A stretch of DNA of 8,379 nucleotides from Candidatus Aenigmatarchaeota archaeon (GTDB lineage: Archaea > Aenigmatarchaeota > Aenigmatarchaeia > QMZP01 > QMZT01), in assembly GCA_030634615.1 (NCBI GenBank), contig DAOWAL010000050.1:1-8379 (forward strand), given 5' to 3'. Under the pieces are notes generated by a model. The model ran no database searches. It worked only from the letters and a program-made list of their open reading frames with translations, and was not told where the DNA came from. The translations under genes were made by a program, and so were the position numbers. Shown here in pieces: positions 1 to 6,413 of this stretch. How positions within the stretch are numbered: the stretch's first letter is position 1; each line of letters starts with the position of its first letter.

Positions 1-6
1 CCTGAA

Positions 7-1146
7 TTAAGTCAGCATACAGAAAATTATTACGAAATATATTAAGTTATCATTAACATACCACTGGGTTGATGGTGTAGTTCCGTCTAAATCAAATTTT
101 GTTATGTTAAAATATTGACTTTCGGCTTCATACATTTCAAGCGTATCGTTTACCGGGTACCATGATGTTATGTTCGGTGCATGGTTTACGTATACGACAG
201 AAAGGCTTATGATCTCATAATCCCATAATTCTCCGTCTGTTACTGATATCAATATAGAATATGTCCCGTTCAGGCTCTCGTTAACGTAGAAACTTATCAT
301 CCCCGTTTCCTGACTGATGTTGAAAATTGTTGAATTGTCATAGAAACTTATATTATTCCATTCAGGCTTTACATCAACATCTGTTACATTGACATCGTAT
401 GTATAGTTCTCAAAAATTATAGCTGTTTGTGCTCCTATTGTATGTAATACCGGTGCGTTATTTACATCTATTATTTCAAAATCAACAGATTCCCAGTCCA
501 GTGCTCCATGTTCATCCATTGCCCAGATTAAAACTGTATGGTTTCCGACATCAATTTGATCCGGTGTGAAATATATTACACCTGTATTTGAATTCATCTG
601 AAACATGTTTGTGTTTTCTCCGTAGAAAATGGTGTCGTTATCAGGATCTGTTGCATTAACATCGTAGATGAACAGTTCACTTTCATTTATTGTAAAGTCT
701 GGTATCGGATCAAGTATAGGTGCCCTGTTTTCCATATAAATAGTAAATTTTACAATTTTCCAGTCAATTATTCTACCGCCGCATAAACTATCTACTGATA
801 TGTTTATGTAATAAATACCCTCGTCTGCTTCTTGTGGTGTAAATGAAATTACCCCTGTTATATTATTTATTTCAAATAGACTTGTGTCATCATGGAATAT
901 CGTGTTTAAGCCGGGTTCTGTTATTTCAACGTCATAAGTATATGGTATATTGAAATACGCACTCTGGTCACCTATTGGTACAATACTAAAATTTTTCTCT
1001 ACACAAAAACTTATGGTACCACTTGCAGCATTTGCTGTTGGTGTCTGAAAAATGTCTATATTAGTATAAACTGCCAACTGTAATGCTAAAACTACTACAA
1101 ATGTAATTAATAAAATTACTACAACTTTATTAGAAACTTGTTCCAT
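7..1146 (-). CDS. Membrane-anchored cadherin/Ig-repeat surface protein, C-terminus probably broken by a frameshift
   Basis: Predicted extracellular adhesion or envelope protein of 379 aa. Residues 9-29 form a hydrophobic segment (signal anchor). Three beta-sandwich repeats of roughly 85-90 aa follow (about 55-139, 140-229, 230-321), then the start of a fourth, different domain from 322. The repeats share N-x-AP at their boundaries, a Y-D-V-x-x-T strand, IF....F.(I/M)...TG.I.F(T/Y), and a closing Y/H.(I/V).(I/V/W) strand. This resembles dystroglycan-type cadherin-like or putative Ig (He_PIG) repeats. C48 and C122 in repeat 1 could form a disulphide, and N-x-S/T sequons are abundant. I chose the ATG at 1146, which lies 28 bp below a TATA-like box; an upstream in-frame TTG at 1170 has no ribosome site. 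The last ten or so residues turn hydrophobic and end at a TAA at 7-9, in mid-domain, which suggests a frame break. It is last in a minus-strand run, 38 nt after the 390-aa gene. Binding partner unknown. Confidence 0.75.
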   Translation of the reverse strand: MEQVSNKVVVILLITFVVVLALQLAVYTNIDIFQTPTANAASGTISFCVEKNFSIVPIGDQSAYFNIPYTYDVEITEPGLNTIFHDDTSLFEINNITGVISFTPQEADEGIYYINISVDSLCGGRIIDWKIVKFTIYMENRAPILDPIPDFTINESELFIYDVNATDPDNDTIFYGENTNMFQMNSNTGVIYFTPDQIDVGNHTVLIWAMDEHGALDWESVDFEIIDVNNAPVLHTIGAQTAIIFENYTYDVNVTDVDVKPEWNNISFYDNSTIFNISQETGMISFYVNESLNGTYSILISVTDGELWDYEIISLSVVYVNHAPNITSWYPVNDTLEMYEAESQYFNITKFDLDGTTPSTQWYVNDNLIYFVIIFCMLT

Positions 1147-1170
1147 ATAATTTATCTTTGTGGAGAACAA

Positions 1171-1178
1171 TTAAATAA
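1171..1178 (-). promoter_or_regulatory. Candidate TATA box for the cadherin-repeat gene
   Basis: The minus strand reads TTATTTAA, centred about 28 bp upstream of the ATG at 1146. This matches archaeal TATA-to-start spacing for a leaderless mRNA. No Shine-Dalgarno motif precedes that ATG, which fits a leaderless start. The region is AT-rich, so a chance match is possible, and the gene may also be read through from upstream. Confidence 0.4.
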
Positions 1179-1184
1179 TGTCTG

Positions 1185-2357
1185 TTAACCAAGCCTTTTT
1201 TGTGCAAATTTACGCTTTCTTTTTCTAATAAAGAAGAACAAAACCACTACAATTACAACAATTATAATTATAATCACAATTATTGCCCAAAACCAAAAAT
1301 TCGGTTTTTCTACAACAGTTATTGTAATTTCCTTGGAAACCTCTTTGTCTAGGTAATATACTGTTACATTTGCATCATAATTTCCAGGACCAATTGCTCC
1401 TGATGTGTCCCAGTACATTTCAAGGTTTGCTTCTCCCCATGGTGTCAGTGTAATACTTGGGCTTGCTGAACTATCTACGTAAAGTCCTCTTTTTATTGTC
1501 ATACGTGAATGAACATTTGGTATATTCTCATCCCAGAGGCTTGCAATTTGAGCAACGACTTTCCCAGGTGTTCCATTGACTATGGGCTCTGTTGTAACAT
1601 TTAATATAACAATACTTGGTGTCCCGAGCCTGAAATCCTTTTTAATTTCATTTTTTATACCATCGTAATGTACAATTGCATATGCTTTGTAGTTACCTGG
1701 TTTCATATTTGTTGCCATCCATTCGGATGATAAATCTACGCTATAATCTGGATCAAGTTTGACTTTTTCCGTTTGGAATGCTCCAACATTTTTACCTGTT
1801 GACTCATAAATTTCGAAAAATGTCCAGATTTCATCTATTGTTGTATTTCCTCTATGATCTACGTGTACATTAAATTTTACACTTTCATTAACTCTTGCAT
1901 TTTCAATTGTAAAATATGTTTCTATATATTTTCCAGGAAATGGAACAAAAACATAAAGACCTGTTCCTACAACTTCTTTTGCTGATAACATTGAATTTTT
2001 ATCCGGTGGAGTGGCTTGAATTGCGTGTATTTTTAGTATATGTTCACCCGGTGTATCGAGCTTTTCAGGAAGTTTTACTTTTAATGTTATTTGTTTAACA
2101 AAACTAGGTTCTGGTTTTGGTCCCAGTGTAAAATTATATTCACTCAATTCTCCATATTCTTCGAGATCACCACCGAGTTTCATTTCAACAGGGAAGTCGA
2201 AGGCGTAACTATTAAAAACGGATACTGTATATTCTCTTTCAAATCCTGGAACAAAATTAATATATTCGATTCTGCTTGGTGCTATACCAAGAGCTGAAAC
2301 ATTAGAAAAAGAAAATATGATGAACAAAAAAAGAAATAAGAAAGTTTTTTCGTTCAT
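1185..2357 (-). CDS. Secreted, C-terminally membrane-anchored Ig-like protein (paralogue of the 407-aa protein)
   Basis: A 390-aa envelope protein of unknown function. Residues 1-22 are a signal peptide ending near VSALG. The mature start, GIAPSRI (24-30), is followed by several beta-rich domains. A transmembrane helix (about 354-377) precedes a basic tail, RKRKRKFAQKRLG, predicted to be cytoplasmic, so the bulk faces outward. It shares its plan and landmarks with the product of 6971-8194: LGIAPSR versus IGITPGR after the signal peptide, PFPGKY (139-144) versus PYPGKY, PGNYKAYAIVHYD (220-232) versus PGRYHAVVTVNYD, and YWDT (315-318) in both. The plan recalls Gram-positive DUF916-type proteins and archaeal Ig-like (COG1470-like) membrane proteins, but I cannot confirm a family. 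The mature region has six sequons (N75, N157, N171, N253, N261, N330). The start lies 15 nt after the 234-aa gene stops and has no visible ribosome site; it is probably cotranscribed. Confidence 0.85.
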   Translation of the reverse strand: MNEKTFLFLFLFIIFSFSNVSALGIAPSRIEYINFVPGFEREYTVSVFNSYAFDFPVEMKLGGDLEEYGELSEYNFTLGPKPEPSFVKQITLKVKLPEKLDTPGEHILKIHAIQATPPDKNSMLSAKEVVGTGLYVFVPFPGKYIETYFTIENARVNESVKFNVHVDHRGNTTIDEIWTFFEIYESTGKNVGAFQTEKVKLDPDYSVDLSSEWMATNMKPGNYKAYAIVHYDGIKNEIKKDFRLGTPSIVILNVTTEPIVNGTPGKVVAQIASLWDENIPNVHSRMTIKRGLYVDSSASPSITLTPWGEANLEMYWDTSGAIGPGNYDANVTVYYLDKEVSKEITITVVEKPNFWFWAIIVIIIIIVVIVVVLFFFIRKRKRKFAQKRLG

Positions 2358-2372
2358 GTTAACACATTAGTT

Positions 2373-3077
2373 TTAACAGGATCCACAATCTCCAGCAGCA
2401 CATATTGTCATTGTATTGGATTTTTCACCTTCAGCATCTGTTGGAATACCGAGTTCCCAGTGTATTCTCACTTCATCGTTTTCGTCTGTATGATTTACAG
2501 TATCACATATTGTTGTATACGATGTAGTAACTGCTGTCCATGTGTCCGCTAGAGTACCATAGCACGAGTCAGCATCTGCTCCGGTTTCTGCTACACTTTC
2601 ATTGTTTTTGCCTGCGAACCTAAATGTTGGTGTTTGATCTGCTCCTCCTATGAAAGCTACTGCACTAGATCCTGCCTGCACTCTGAGACAAGTAGTAACG
2701 TCATTACCGTCCACTCTAGCAACGAATGGGTAAACAAGTGTTCCAGTACCAAGATCAGTTCCATTTCCCTGTGAACCGTTGTTGAAACATTCTGCTGCTG
2801 CACGACCAACACCACAGTTATCGGATTCATTTGATGCTATGTTTAATATACCGTTTCCTGTTGTTGATGGATACCCCTCACCAAATTCGGAGTCGTTTCT
2901 AAGTAGTACTATCTCAACAGCAGAGTCTAATGTCAAATTAACCAAACCTGTACCTGTTGCTGCGCCTGTTATAGATTCCCCGAGTGGTTTGAAAGTTACT
3001 GTGGCTACACTAAATAATGACATTACTATCACAATGCTCAATAATCCTGCCAACATGTTGTTTGATACTTCTGTCAT
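2373..3077 (-). CDS. Anchored eight-cysteine surface protein with a single beta domain
   Basis: A 234-aa predicted surface protein of unrecognised family. Residues 8-29 form an N-terminal hydrophobic anchor. A short linker, ESITGAATGTG (34-44), leads into a beta strand, LVNLTLDS (45-52). The rest looks like a single extracellular beta-sandwich, with IHWELGIP (205-212) and KSNTMTI (219-225) as closing strands. Cysteines occur at 88, 97, 130, 172, 191, 226, 231 and 234. The even count suggests disulphides, and the protein ends in CX4CX2C. Several sequons are present (for example N47, N61, N83, N105, N159, N195). I set the start at the ATG at 3077 because GGAGGAA lies just upstream; a longer in-frame start at 3104 would place that site inside the coding region and overlap the preceding gene. 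The gap to the 81-aa gene is 19 nt, so they are probably cotranscribed. A pilin-like or coat subunit role is possible but unproven. Confidence 0.8.
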   Translation of the reverse strand: MTEVSNNMLAGLLSIVIVMSLFSVATVTFKPLGESITGAATGTGLVNLTLDSAVEIVLLRNDSEFGEGYPSTTGNGILNIASNESDNCGVGRAAAECFNNGSQGNGTDLGTGTLVYPFVARVDGNDVTTCLRVQAGSSAVAFIGGADQTPTFRFAGKNNESVAETGADADSCYGTLADTWTAVTTSYTTICDTVNHTDENDEVRIHWELGIPTDAEGEKSNTMTICAAGDCGSC

Positions 3078-3080
3078 AAT

Positions 3081-3087
3081 TTCCTCC
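3081..3087 (-). promoter_or_regulatory. Strong Shine-Dalgarno site that decides the start of the 234-aa gene
   Basis: The minus strand reads GGAGGAA, with GGAGG ending 5 nt before the ATG at 3077. It is the best ribosome-binding site in the window and argues against the longer in-frame start at 3104. Its presence at an internal operon gene fits archaea that use leaderless first genes and Shine-Dalgarno sites inside operons. Confidence 0.8.
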
Positions 3088-3096
3088 AATTTTAAG

Positions 3097-3342
3097 TTAT
3101 TCACTAACTTCTTCGTTTGAATTTATTTTCAAATTCACCATACCAACTCCCATTGCTGGCTCAGAAGAAGCTACACCCTCATTTAAAATTCTTAGGTGCA
3201 CTTCCCCGTAATTGGTTGTTTTGGGAGCTTCTTGAGATATAAATGAATGAGTTAGTAACACGTAATTTCCAAATAATGAAATCCCAACCAACACAATGGT
3301 CAAAACCAATAATAAGTTCTTCGTAATCGAATCAGATGCCAT
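3097..3342 (-). CDS. Small membrane-anchored exported protein (81 aa)
   Basis: An 81-aa protein with a hydrophobic anchor at about residues 9-30 and a short, presumably extracellular, tail of about 50 aa. The tail ends in GVGMVNLKINSNEEVSE, which resembles GTGLVNLTLDSAVEI in the next gene: both have G-x-G-(M/L)-V-N-L-x-(I/L)-(N/D)-S. It therefore looks like the anchor and first strand of the neighbouring surface-protein family without the rest of the domain. I see no frame in which the domain continues past the stop, and the next gene's ribosome site begins within 20 nt, so the short form seems genuine. A TATA box lies about 42 bp upstream and GAGGG (3352-3356) lies 9 nt before the ATG, so it is probably the first gene of a unit with the 234-aa gene. 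Function unknown. Confidence 0.7.
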   Translation of the reverse strand: MASDSITKNLLLVLTIVLVGISLFGNYVLLTHSFISQEAPKTTNYGEVHLRILNEGVASSEPAMGVGMVNLKINSNEEVSE

Positions 3343-3351
3343 ACCAATAAA

Positions 3352-3356
3352 CCCTC
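3352..3356 (-). promoter_or_regulatory. Ribosome-binding site of the 81-aa gene
   Basis: The minus strand reads GAGGG, 9 nt before the ATG at 3342. It falls within the short leader predicted from the TATA box at 3381-3388. Confidence 0.5.
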
Positions 3357-3380
3357 TTATAACAATATTATATTAAAATT

Positions 3381-3388
3381 TATTTAAA
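3381..3388 (-). promoter_or_regulatory. TATA box for the 81-aa / 234-aa unit
   Basis: The minus strand reads TTTAAATA, centred 42 bp before the ATG at 3342. With archaeal spacing, transcription would start near 3358 and give a leader of about 15 nt carrying the GAGGG site. The 19-bp tandem repeat lies just upstream. Confidence 0.6.
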
Positions 3389-3394
3389 TGCTTA

Positions 3395-3432
3395 TTGATC
3401 CAAAAAAGAAATCTTGATCCAAAAAAGGAATC
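3395..3432. repeat. Tandem 19-bp direct repeat, two copies
   Basis: TTGATCCAAAAAAGAAATC (3395-3413) is followed immediately by TTGATCCAAAAAAGGAATC (3414-3432), identical except at one position. It sits between the stop of the NosD-like gene and the TATA box of the 81-aa gene. On the minus strand each unit contains T6, so it may act as a terminator, an operator, or both. Confidence 0.9.
3402..3426 (-). terminator. Candidate T-rich terminator after the NosD-like gene
   Basis: Two T6 runs on the minus strand (3421-3426 and 3402-3407) begin about 20 nt after the stop of the 676-aa gene. Archaeal RNA polymerase terminates at U-rich runs without needing a hairpin, so the two runs could act together. 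The role is inferred from position. Confidence 0.4.
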
Positions 3433-3444
3433 CAGTCTCCATAA

Positions 3445-5475
3445 TCACGTTCTTCTGATATCAATCACAGCTTTATTTTGATAAGTTCCCTTCTTTTCTA
3501 CAATTATTCTATTATATCCTCTTCCTATTTTCTGGGTCCTGTTAATATCCAAATTGCTGTATTCAATAACAATTTTGAGTGGGTGTGCATTTCCCAGTCC
3601 AAAAGCAAATGTTGGTGAAATTTGAGATAGGAATTCCTGACTTTCAATCAATTGCATTCTTTTGTCTATGTTTATCCAGTTGCCTTTTGTAAGAGCCAAC
3701 AATACACCTGAATTAGAAAATCCATTATTGAGACCAAGAGCGTATGTTGATGCATCTTTTTCAGTAAATGTCGATATTGACGATTCTGAAATAGAAACTA
3801 TTGCAGATAATACATTACTGATATATGAAGCCATGTAAAAATCATTTGGTGTCATATAAACACTTGGTGTCAATGTTGAAAATGTTTTTTCACCAACACC
3901 GGACGATGGAATATATATTTTTGCACCTGTACTGTTGAGTACGAGTTTGATCTGCATGGACATATTTCTTACTGCTATTTTTGAAGAATCAGAATCTTTG
4001 TTCTCGTATATATCTGTAAGCAGTACATTAATTGTCCACACACCATCTGCATTTATTGGCAGTGTGTAATTATACTCAAACACATAACCATTTGTTATTT
4101 GAGATACATTTGTCATTAGTACATTATTCACAACTATAGAATCAGACGAATCACGTATGATTAATGTTGCATTTGAAAGATGTTCTCTTCCTAATCCATG
4201 TGTTGACTGAGCCCTTATTCTGACCAAGCTACCTGGCTGGAATATGGTTTTTTCTTCAATACTTGAAGAGTAGGTGCCCACCGATACATATGGAAGAGGT
4301 TCTTGTAATGTTGCGGACAATAACGTGGAACTGGATATATTGATATAATTTTCACTTGCGGAGTAACCCAATTTGCTTACGTTTACTGTATAATTCGTGT
4401 AATAAAATTTTCCTGACGTTGTTTGATTGTATTCTGTTAAGATCTTTCTTGGTACACTTCCGGATGAATTTGTTAATTCGTTTGAAACCAATGTCCCATG
4501 AGTATCTGTTATGTTTACTATTGCGTTTTGAATTGGTGTACTGAGTGTATCTGACACTAACACATCCAAATACCATTTTACCCATAACCTTGCACTGTTG
4601 TCAACAGAAACATCACTTTTGTTAAATGTTAAATTCAATAAATAGTTATCCATACTTGAACTGGCATCTGAATATATTTCATTTCCTCCTGAATTTTCTA
4701 TGACAGTGTCTTTGATCCAGCAGTTTTGTGAATAAGTTAAGCGAGCACCTTGATTAGAATTTGAAATAATGGTTGACCCAGTAACATTTGTATTTGTCGC
4801 GTAATGCAACTGTAATCCATGTATTGTATTGTTGTTAATTGTTGTATTAATGATTTTACACCCAGAAGATGATTCTACACCTAACCCATTTACATTGTTT
4901 GCATTTGTTATGCTGTCTTTTACTATATTATTGTCAGACGATGCATCCATGAGAATACCGTAGTTTATACCATCTGACGCATTAACATTTGTTAAATTGT
5001 TGTTTGAAGAACCTGTTAAATACAAACCATGACCAATGTTTGTATCAGACGTAACGTTTTCAAAGATACTTCCTGTTACACTTGTCACGTGAATACCCCT
5101 GCCCTGATTTGATCTTGTAATCGTACTTGAAATGTTGTGTGAATTTGAAGATTCAAGATATATTCCATCTGCCCAATCTCTCACCAAACAATTTTTTACT
5201 TCAATGCTATTGTAACCGTTTGTGTGTATACCATATGTACTAAGGGAGTCTGTGCCATCTATCATATGACCATCGCAATCAATTATCACATTACTTGCTT
5301 GAATGTCAATACAAGTTGTATTGGGACTATTTACTATGTCTTGCGTAAGGGTGTAAGTGTCTGCGCTGTTAATTATCGTACAATTGGCAATCGGGGCAGC
5401 TGATGATGATTGGATATTGATTGTCAAGACTAATAAAAAAACTATCAAAATCAGGACATTCCCAACCCCTTTCAT
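3445..5475 (-). CDS. Secreted NosD-like parallel beta-helix protein with Ig-like domains
   Basis: A 676-aa exported protein. Residues 1-27 are a signal peptide ending at SSSAA. Residues about 30-290 form a right-handed parallel beta-helix of the NosD / PbH1-repeat kind: the entry motif NVIIDCDGHMIDG (62-74) is followed by turns of about 22-25 residues with G(I/L)xL/V and N-rich corners. Residues about 298-392 resemble a carboxypeptidase-regulatory-like (transthyretin-fold) domain (TPIQNAIVNITD). Residues about 395-505 look Ig-like. Residues 505-676 are an alpha/beta tail I do not recognise. There is no C-terminal membrane helix, so it is released or held by interactions. Sequons are abundant. 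In bacterial NosD the fold serves copper insertion into nitrous-oxide reductase, but no other nos gene is present, so carbohydrate binding or a structural envelope role is more likely. It is divergent from the 145-aa gene and likely transcribed alone, given the T-runs downstream. Confidence 0.85.
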   Translation of the reverse strand: MKGVGNVLILIVFLLVLTINIQSSSAAPIANCTIINSADTYTLTQDIVNSPNTTCIDIQASNVIIDCDGHMIDGTDSLSTYGIHTNGYNSIEVKNCLVRDWADGIYLESSNSHNISSTITRSNQGRGIHVTSVTGSIFENVTSDTNIGHGLYLTGSSNNNLTNVNASDGINYGILMDASSDNNIVKDSITNANNVNGLGVESSSGCKIINTTINNNTIHGLQLHYATNTNVTGSTIISNSNQGARLTYSQNCWIKDTVIENSGGNEIYSDASSSMDNYLLNLTFNKSDVSVDNSARLWVKWYLDVLVSDTLSTPIQNAIVNITDTHGTLVSNELTNSSGSVPRKILTEYNQTTSGKFYYTNYTVNVSKLGYSASENYINISSSTLLSATLQEPLPYVSVGTYSSSIEEKTIFQPGSLVRIRAQSTHGLGREHLSNATLIIRDSSDSIVVNNVLMTNVSQITNGYVFEYNYTLPINADGVWTINVLLTDIYENKDSDSSKIAVRNMSMQIKLVLNSTGAKIYIPSSGVGEKTFSTLTPSVYMTPNDFYMASYISNVLSAIVSISESSISTFTEKDASTYALGLNNGFSNSGVLLALTKGNWINIDKRMQLIESQEFLSQISPTFAFGLGNAHPLKIVIEYSNLDINRTQKIGRGYNRIIVEKKGTYQNKAVIDIRRT

Positions 5476-5477
5476 AT

Positions 5478-5495
5478 GATATAATTAGTTATATC
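5478..5495. repeat. Inverted repeat in the leader/start region of the NosD-like gene
   Basis: GATATAA (5478-5484), TTAG, TTATATC (5489-5495) is a perfect 7-4-7 inverted repeat. It ends 2 nt before the ATG at 5475 and covers the transcription start predicted from the TATA element. It could be an operator or a weak AU hairpin. The region is AT-rich, so chance cannot be excluded. Confidence 0.5.
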
Positions 5496-5513
5496 CCAAT
5501 AAAAACAATCGTC

Positions 5514-5523
5514 AATTTAAATT
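5514..5523. promoter_or_regulatory. Palindromic TATA-like element between divergent genes
   Basis: AATTTAAATT is a perfect 10-bp palindrome in the 69-bp gap between the NosD-like gene (minus) and the 145-aa gene (plus). Rightward it lies about 26 bp before the ATG at 5545, predicting a leaderless mRNA. Leftward it lies about 44 bp before the ATG at 5475, predicting a leader of about 17 nt. It may serve one or both genes. Confidence 0.5.
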
Positions 5524-5544
5524 TTCCATACAATAACTGATTGC

Positions 5545-5982
5545 ATGGACAGGAGAGTTTACATTCTTCCGATAGTAAGTGTATTATTTGTGATATTCTC
5601 ATTCACGAATCCGGATCTATCAGGATATATTGTTGCCGATTCAGGGACCAGTGAACTGTCCGCAGATATATCTGTTTCAATAAGTACGGATGGTTTTATA
5701 CCAGTTGATTCTATTGTTACAGTATATCTTGATGATGTATCATCTTCAATGAAATTCACAGATTTTATTGAAAAAAGCGACAATGAAAAAAACATTGTAA
5801 ATTGTAAAATAGAACAAATGTCATATAGCGGGAAATGTTACACTGGACCGTATACATACATTTTGGACATTTCAGAATTCGATATTGACACGATAACAGA
5901 AACAGGAAATCACATGATTGTAATAGAAGTTTCCTATGGAAATTTTGTGATATCAAGAGATGAACATGTTGTTGATGTATGA
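5545..5982 (+). CDS. Secreted orphan beta-rich protein (145 aa)
   Basis: The only plus-strand gene in the window. Residues 1-21 form a hydrophobic signal peptide or anchor after MDRR. The rest (about 40-145) looks like one beta-sandwich: SADISVSISTDGFIPVDSIV, TVYLDD, then YTGPYTYILDISEFDID and HMIVIEVSYGNFVIS. C87 and C98 could form a disulphide. Unlike most of its exported neighbours it has no N-x-S/T sequon. I do not recognise the family; the TDGFIPxDSxVTVYLDD segment looks like the opening of an Ig-like surface domain. The ATG at 5545 is chosen because a TATA-like element lies about 26 bp upstream, fitting a leaderless mRNA. It diverges from the NosD-like gene and converges on the HEPN gene with only 2 nt between stops, so its mRNA probably runs antisense into the HEPN gene. 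Confidence 0.75.
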   Translation: MDRRVYILPIVSVLFVIFSFTNPDLSGYIVADSGTSELSADISVSISTDGFIPVDSIVTVYLDDVSSSMKFTDFIEKSDNEKNIVNCKIEQMSYSGKCYTGPYTYILDISEFDIDTITETGNHMIVIEVSYGNFVISRDEHVVDV

Positions 5983-5984
5983 AG

Positions 5985-6413
5985 TCATTCACGTTCCAAT
6001 TTCATTTTCAGAATATCTCTCAACTTATTAGATAGACTTTCCAACCTTTCTTCATTCCTTTCCATATAATATATATTCACAAAGAAACCTTTGTATGCTA
6101 TTTTATTTCTCAGCTGTCTGAGACCATCTATAAAAATAATATCGGAATCAGCAAATTCATCGTGGAATTCTTTCAGGTATCCGATAAGTACTTCATGACT
6201 TAATGTTTTGTACCCGTCTATTACCATCATTGCTGTGATGATCTCTTTTATGATTTCATAATAACTTTCCACTTTCAACGAGGTGAACATTTCATTGTCC
6301 AAAAGTTTGATGGCCTTTGATCTCACCTCGATCATCTTGTATATGGATCTTGCCATACTTTTATCTTTTCTGACTTTTCTTATCTCATTTTTTGAATCTT
6401 TCCAGTATTTCAT
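5985..6413 (-). CDS. HEPN-domain protein, toxin-like partner of the MNT protein, with an altered active site
   Basis: A 142-aa all-alpha protein of the HEPN fold. Typical marks are the long N-terminal helices with W4 and a basic stretch, YYEIIKEIITAMMVIDGYKTLSHEVLIGYL (51-80, helix plus the GYKTxSH signature), and LRQLRNKIAYKGF (98-110). In HEPN ribonuclease toxins the last region carries R-x4-6-H; here it reads R102-N103-K-I-A-Y107, so tyrosine occupies the histidine position. Related archaeal HEPN proteins can also carry a tyrosine there, so it may be a non-nuclease binding protein or a target of nucleotidylation. Its ATG overlaps the stop of the MNT gene (ATGA), and GGATGTG (6419-6425) is a possible ribosome site, so the two are translationally coupled. 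Expected role: the toxin or effector half of an MNT/HEPN module in the cytoplasm, forming a complex with MNT. Toxicity is not established. Confidence 0.85.
   Translation of the reverse strand: MKYWKDSKNEIRKVRKDKSMARSIYKMIEVRSKAIKLLDNEMFTSLKVESYYEIIKEIITAMMVIDGYKTLSHEVLIGYLKEFHDEFADSDIIFIDGLRQLRNKIAYKGFFVNIYYMERNEERLESLSNKLRDILKMKLERE

Noticed and set aside
3078..3104. Longer start for the 234-aa gene at 3104
   Set aside because: It would place GGAGGAA inside the coding region and overlap the preceding gene; the ATG at 3077 is ideally spaced from that site.
2779..3120. Plus-strand open frame across the 234-aa gene
   Set aside because: It is antisense to a gene with a strong Shine-Dalgarno site and a coherent secreted product; its own product has no domain features.
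3097..3342. The 81-aa gene as a frameshifted remnant of the next gene
   Set aside because: No continuation of the domain is seen after its stop, and the next gene has its own ribosome site and complete anchor.
4352..4585. Overlapping open frames on both strands inside the NosD-like gene
   Set aside because: They lie wholly within a gene with clear signal peptide and domain structure, and have no ribosome site, promoter or recognisable motif.
3445..5475. NosD as evidence for denitrification
   Set aside because: The fold is widespread in secreted archaeal proteins, and no nosZ or other copper or nitrous-oxide gene is in the window.
5559..5992. Minus-strand open frames opposite the 145-aa gene
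   Set aside because: The plus-strand product has a signal peptide, beta-rich pattern and a well-placed TATA element; the opposite frames have none of these.
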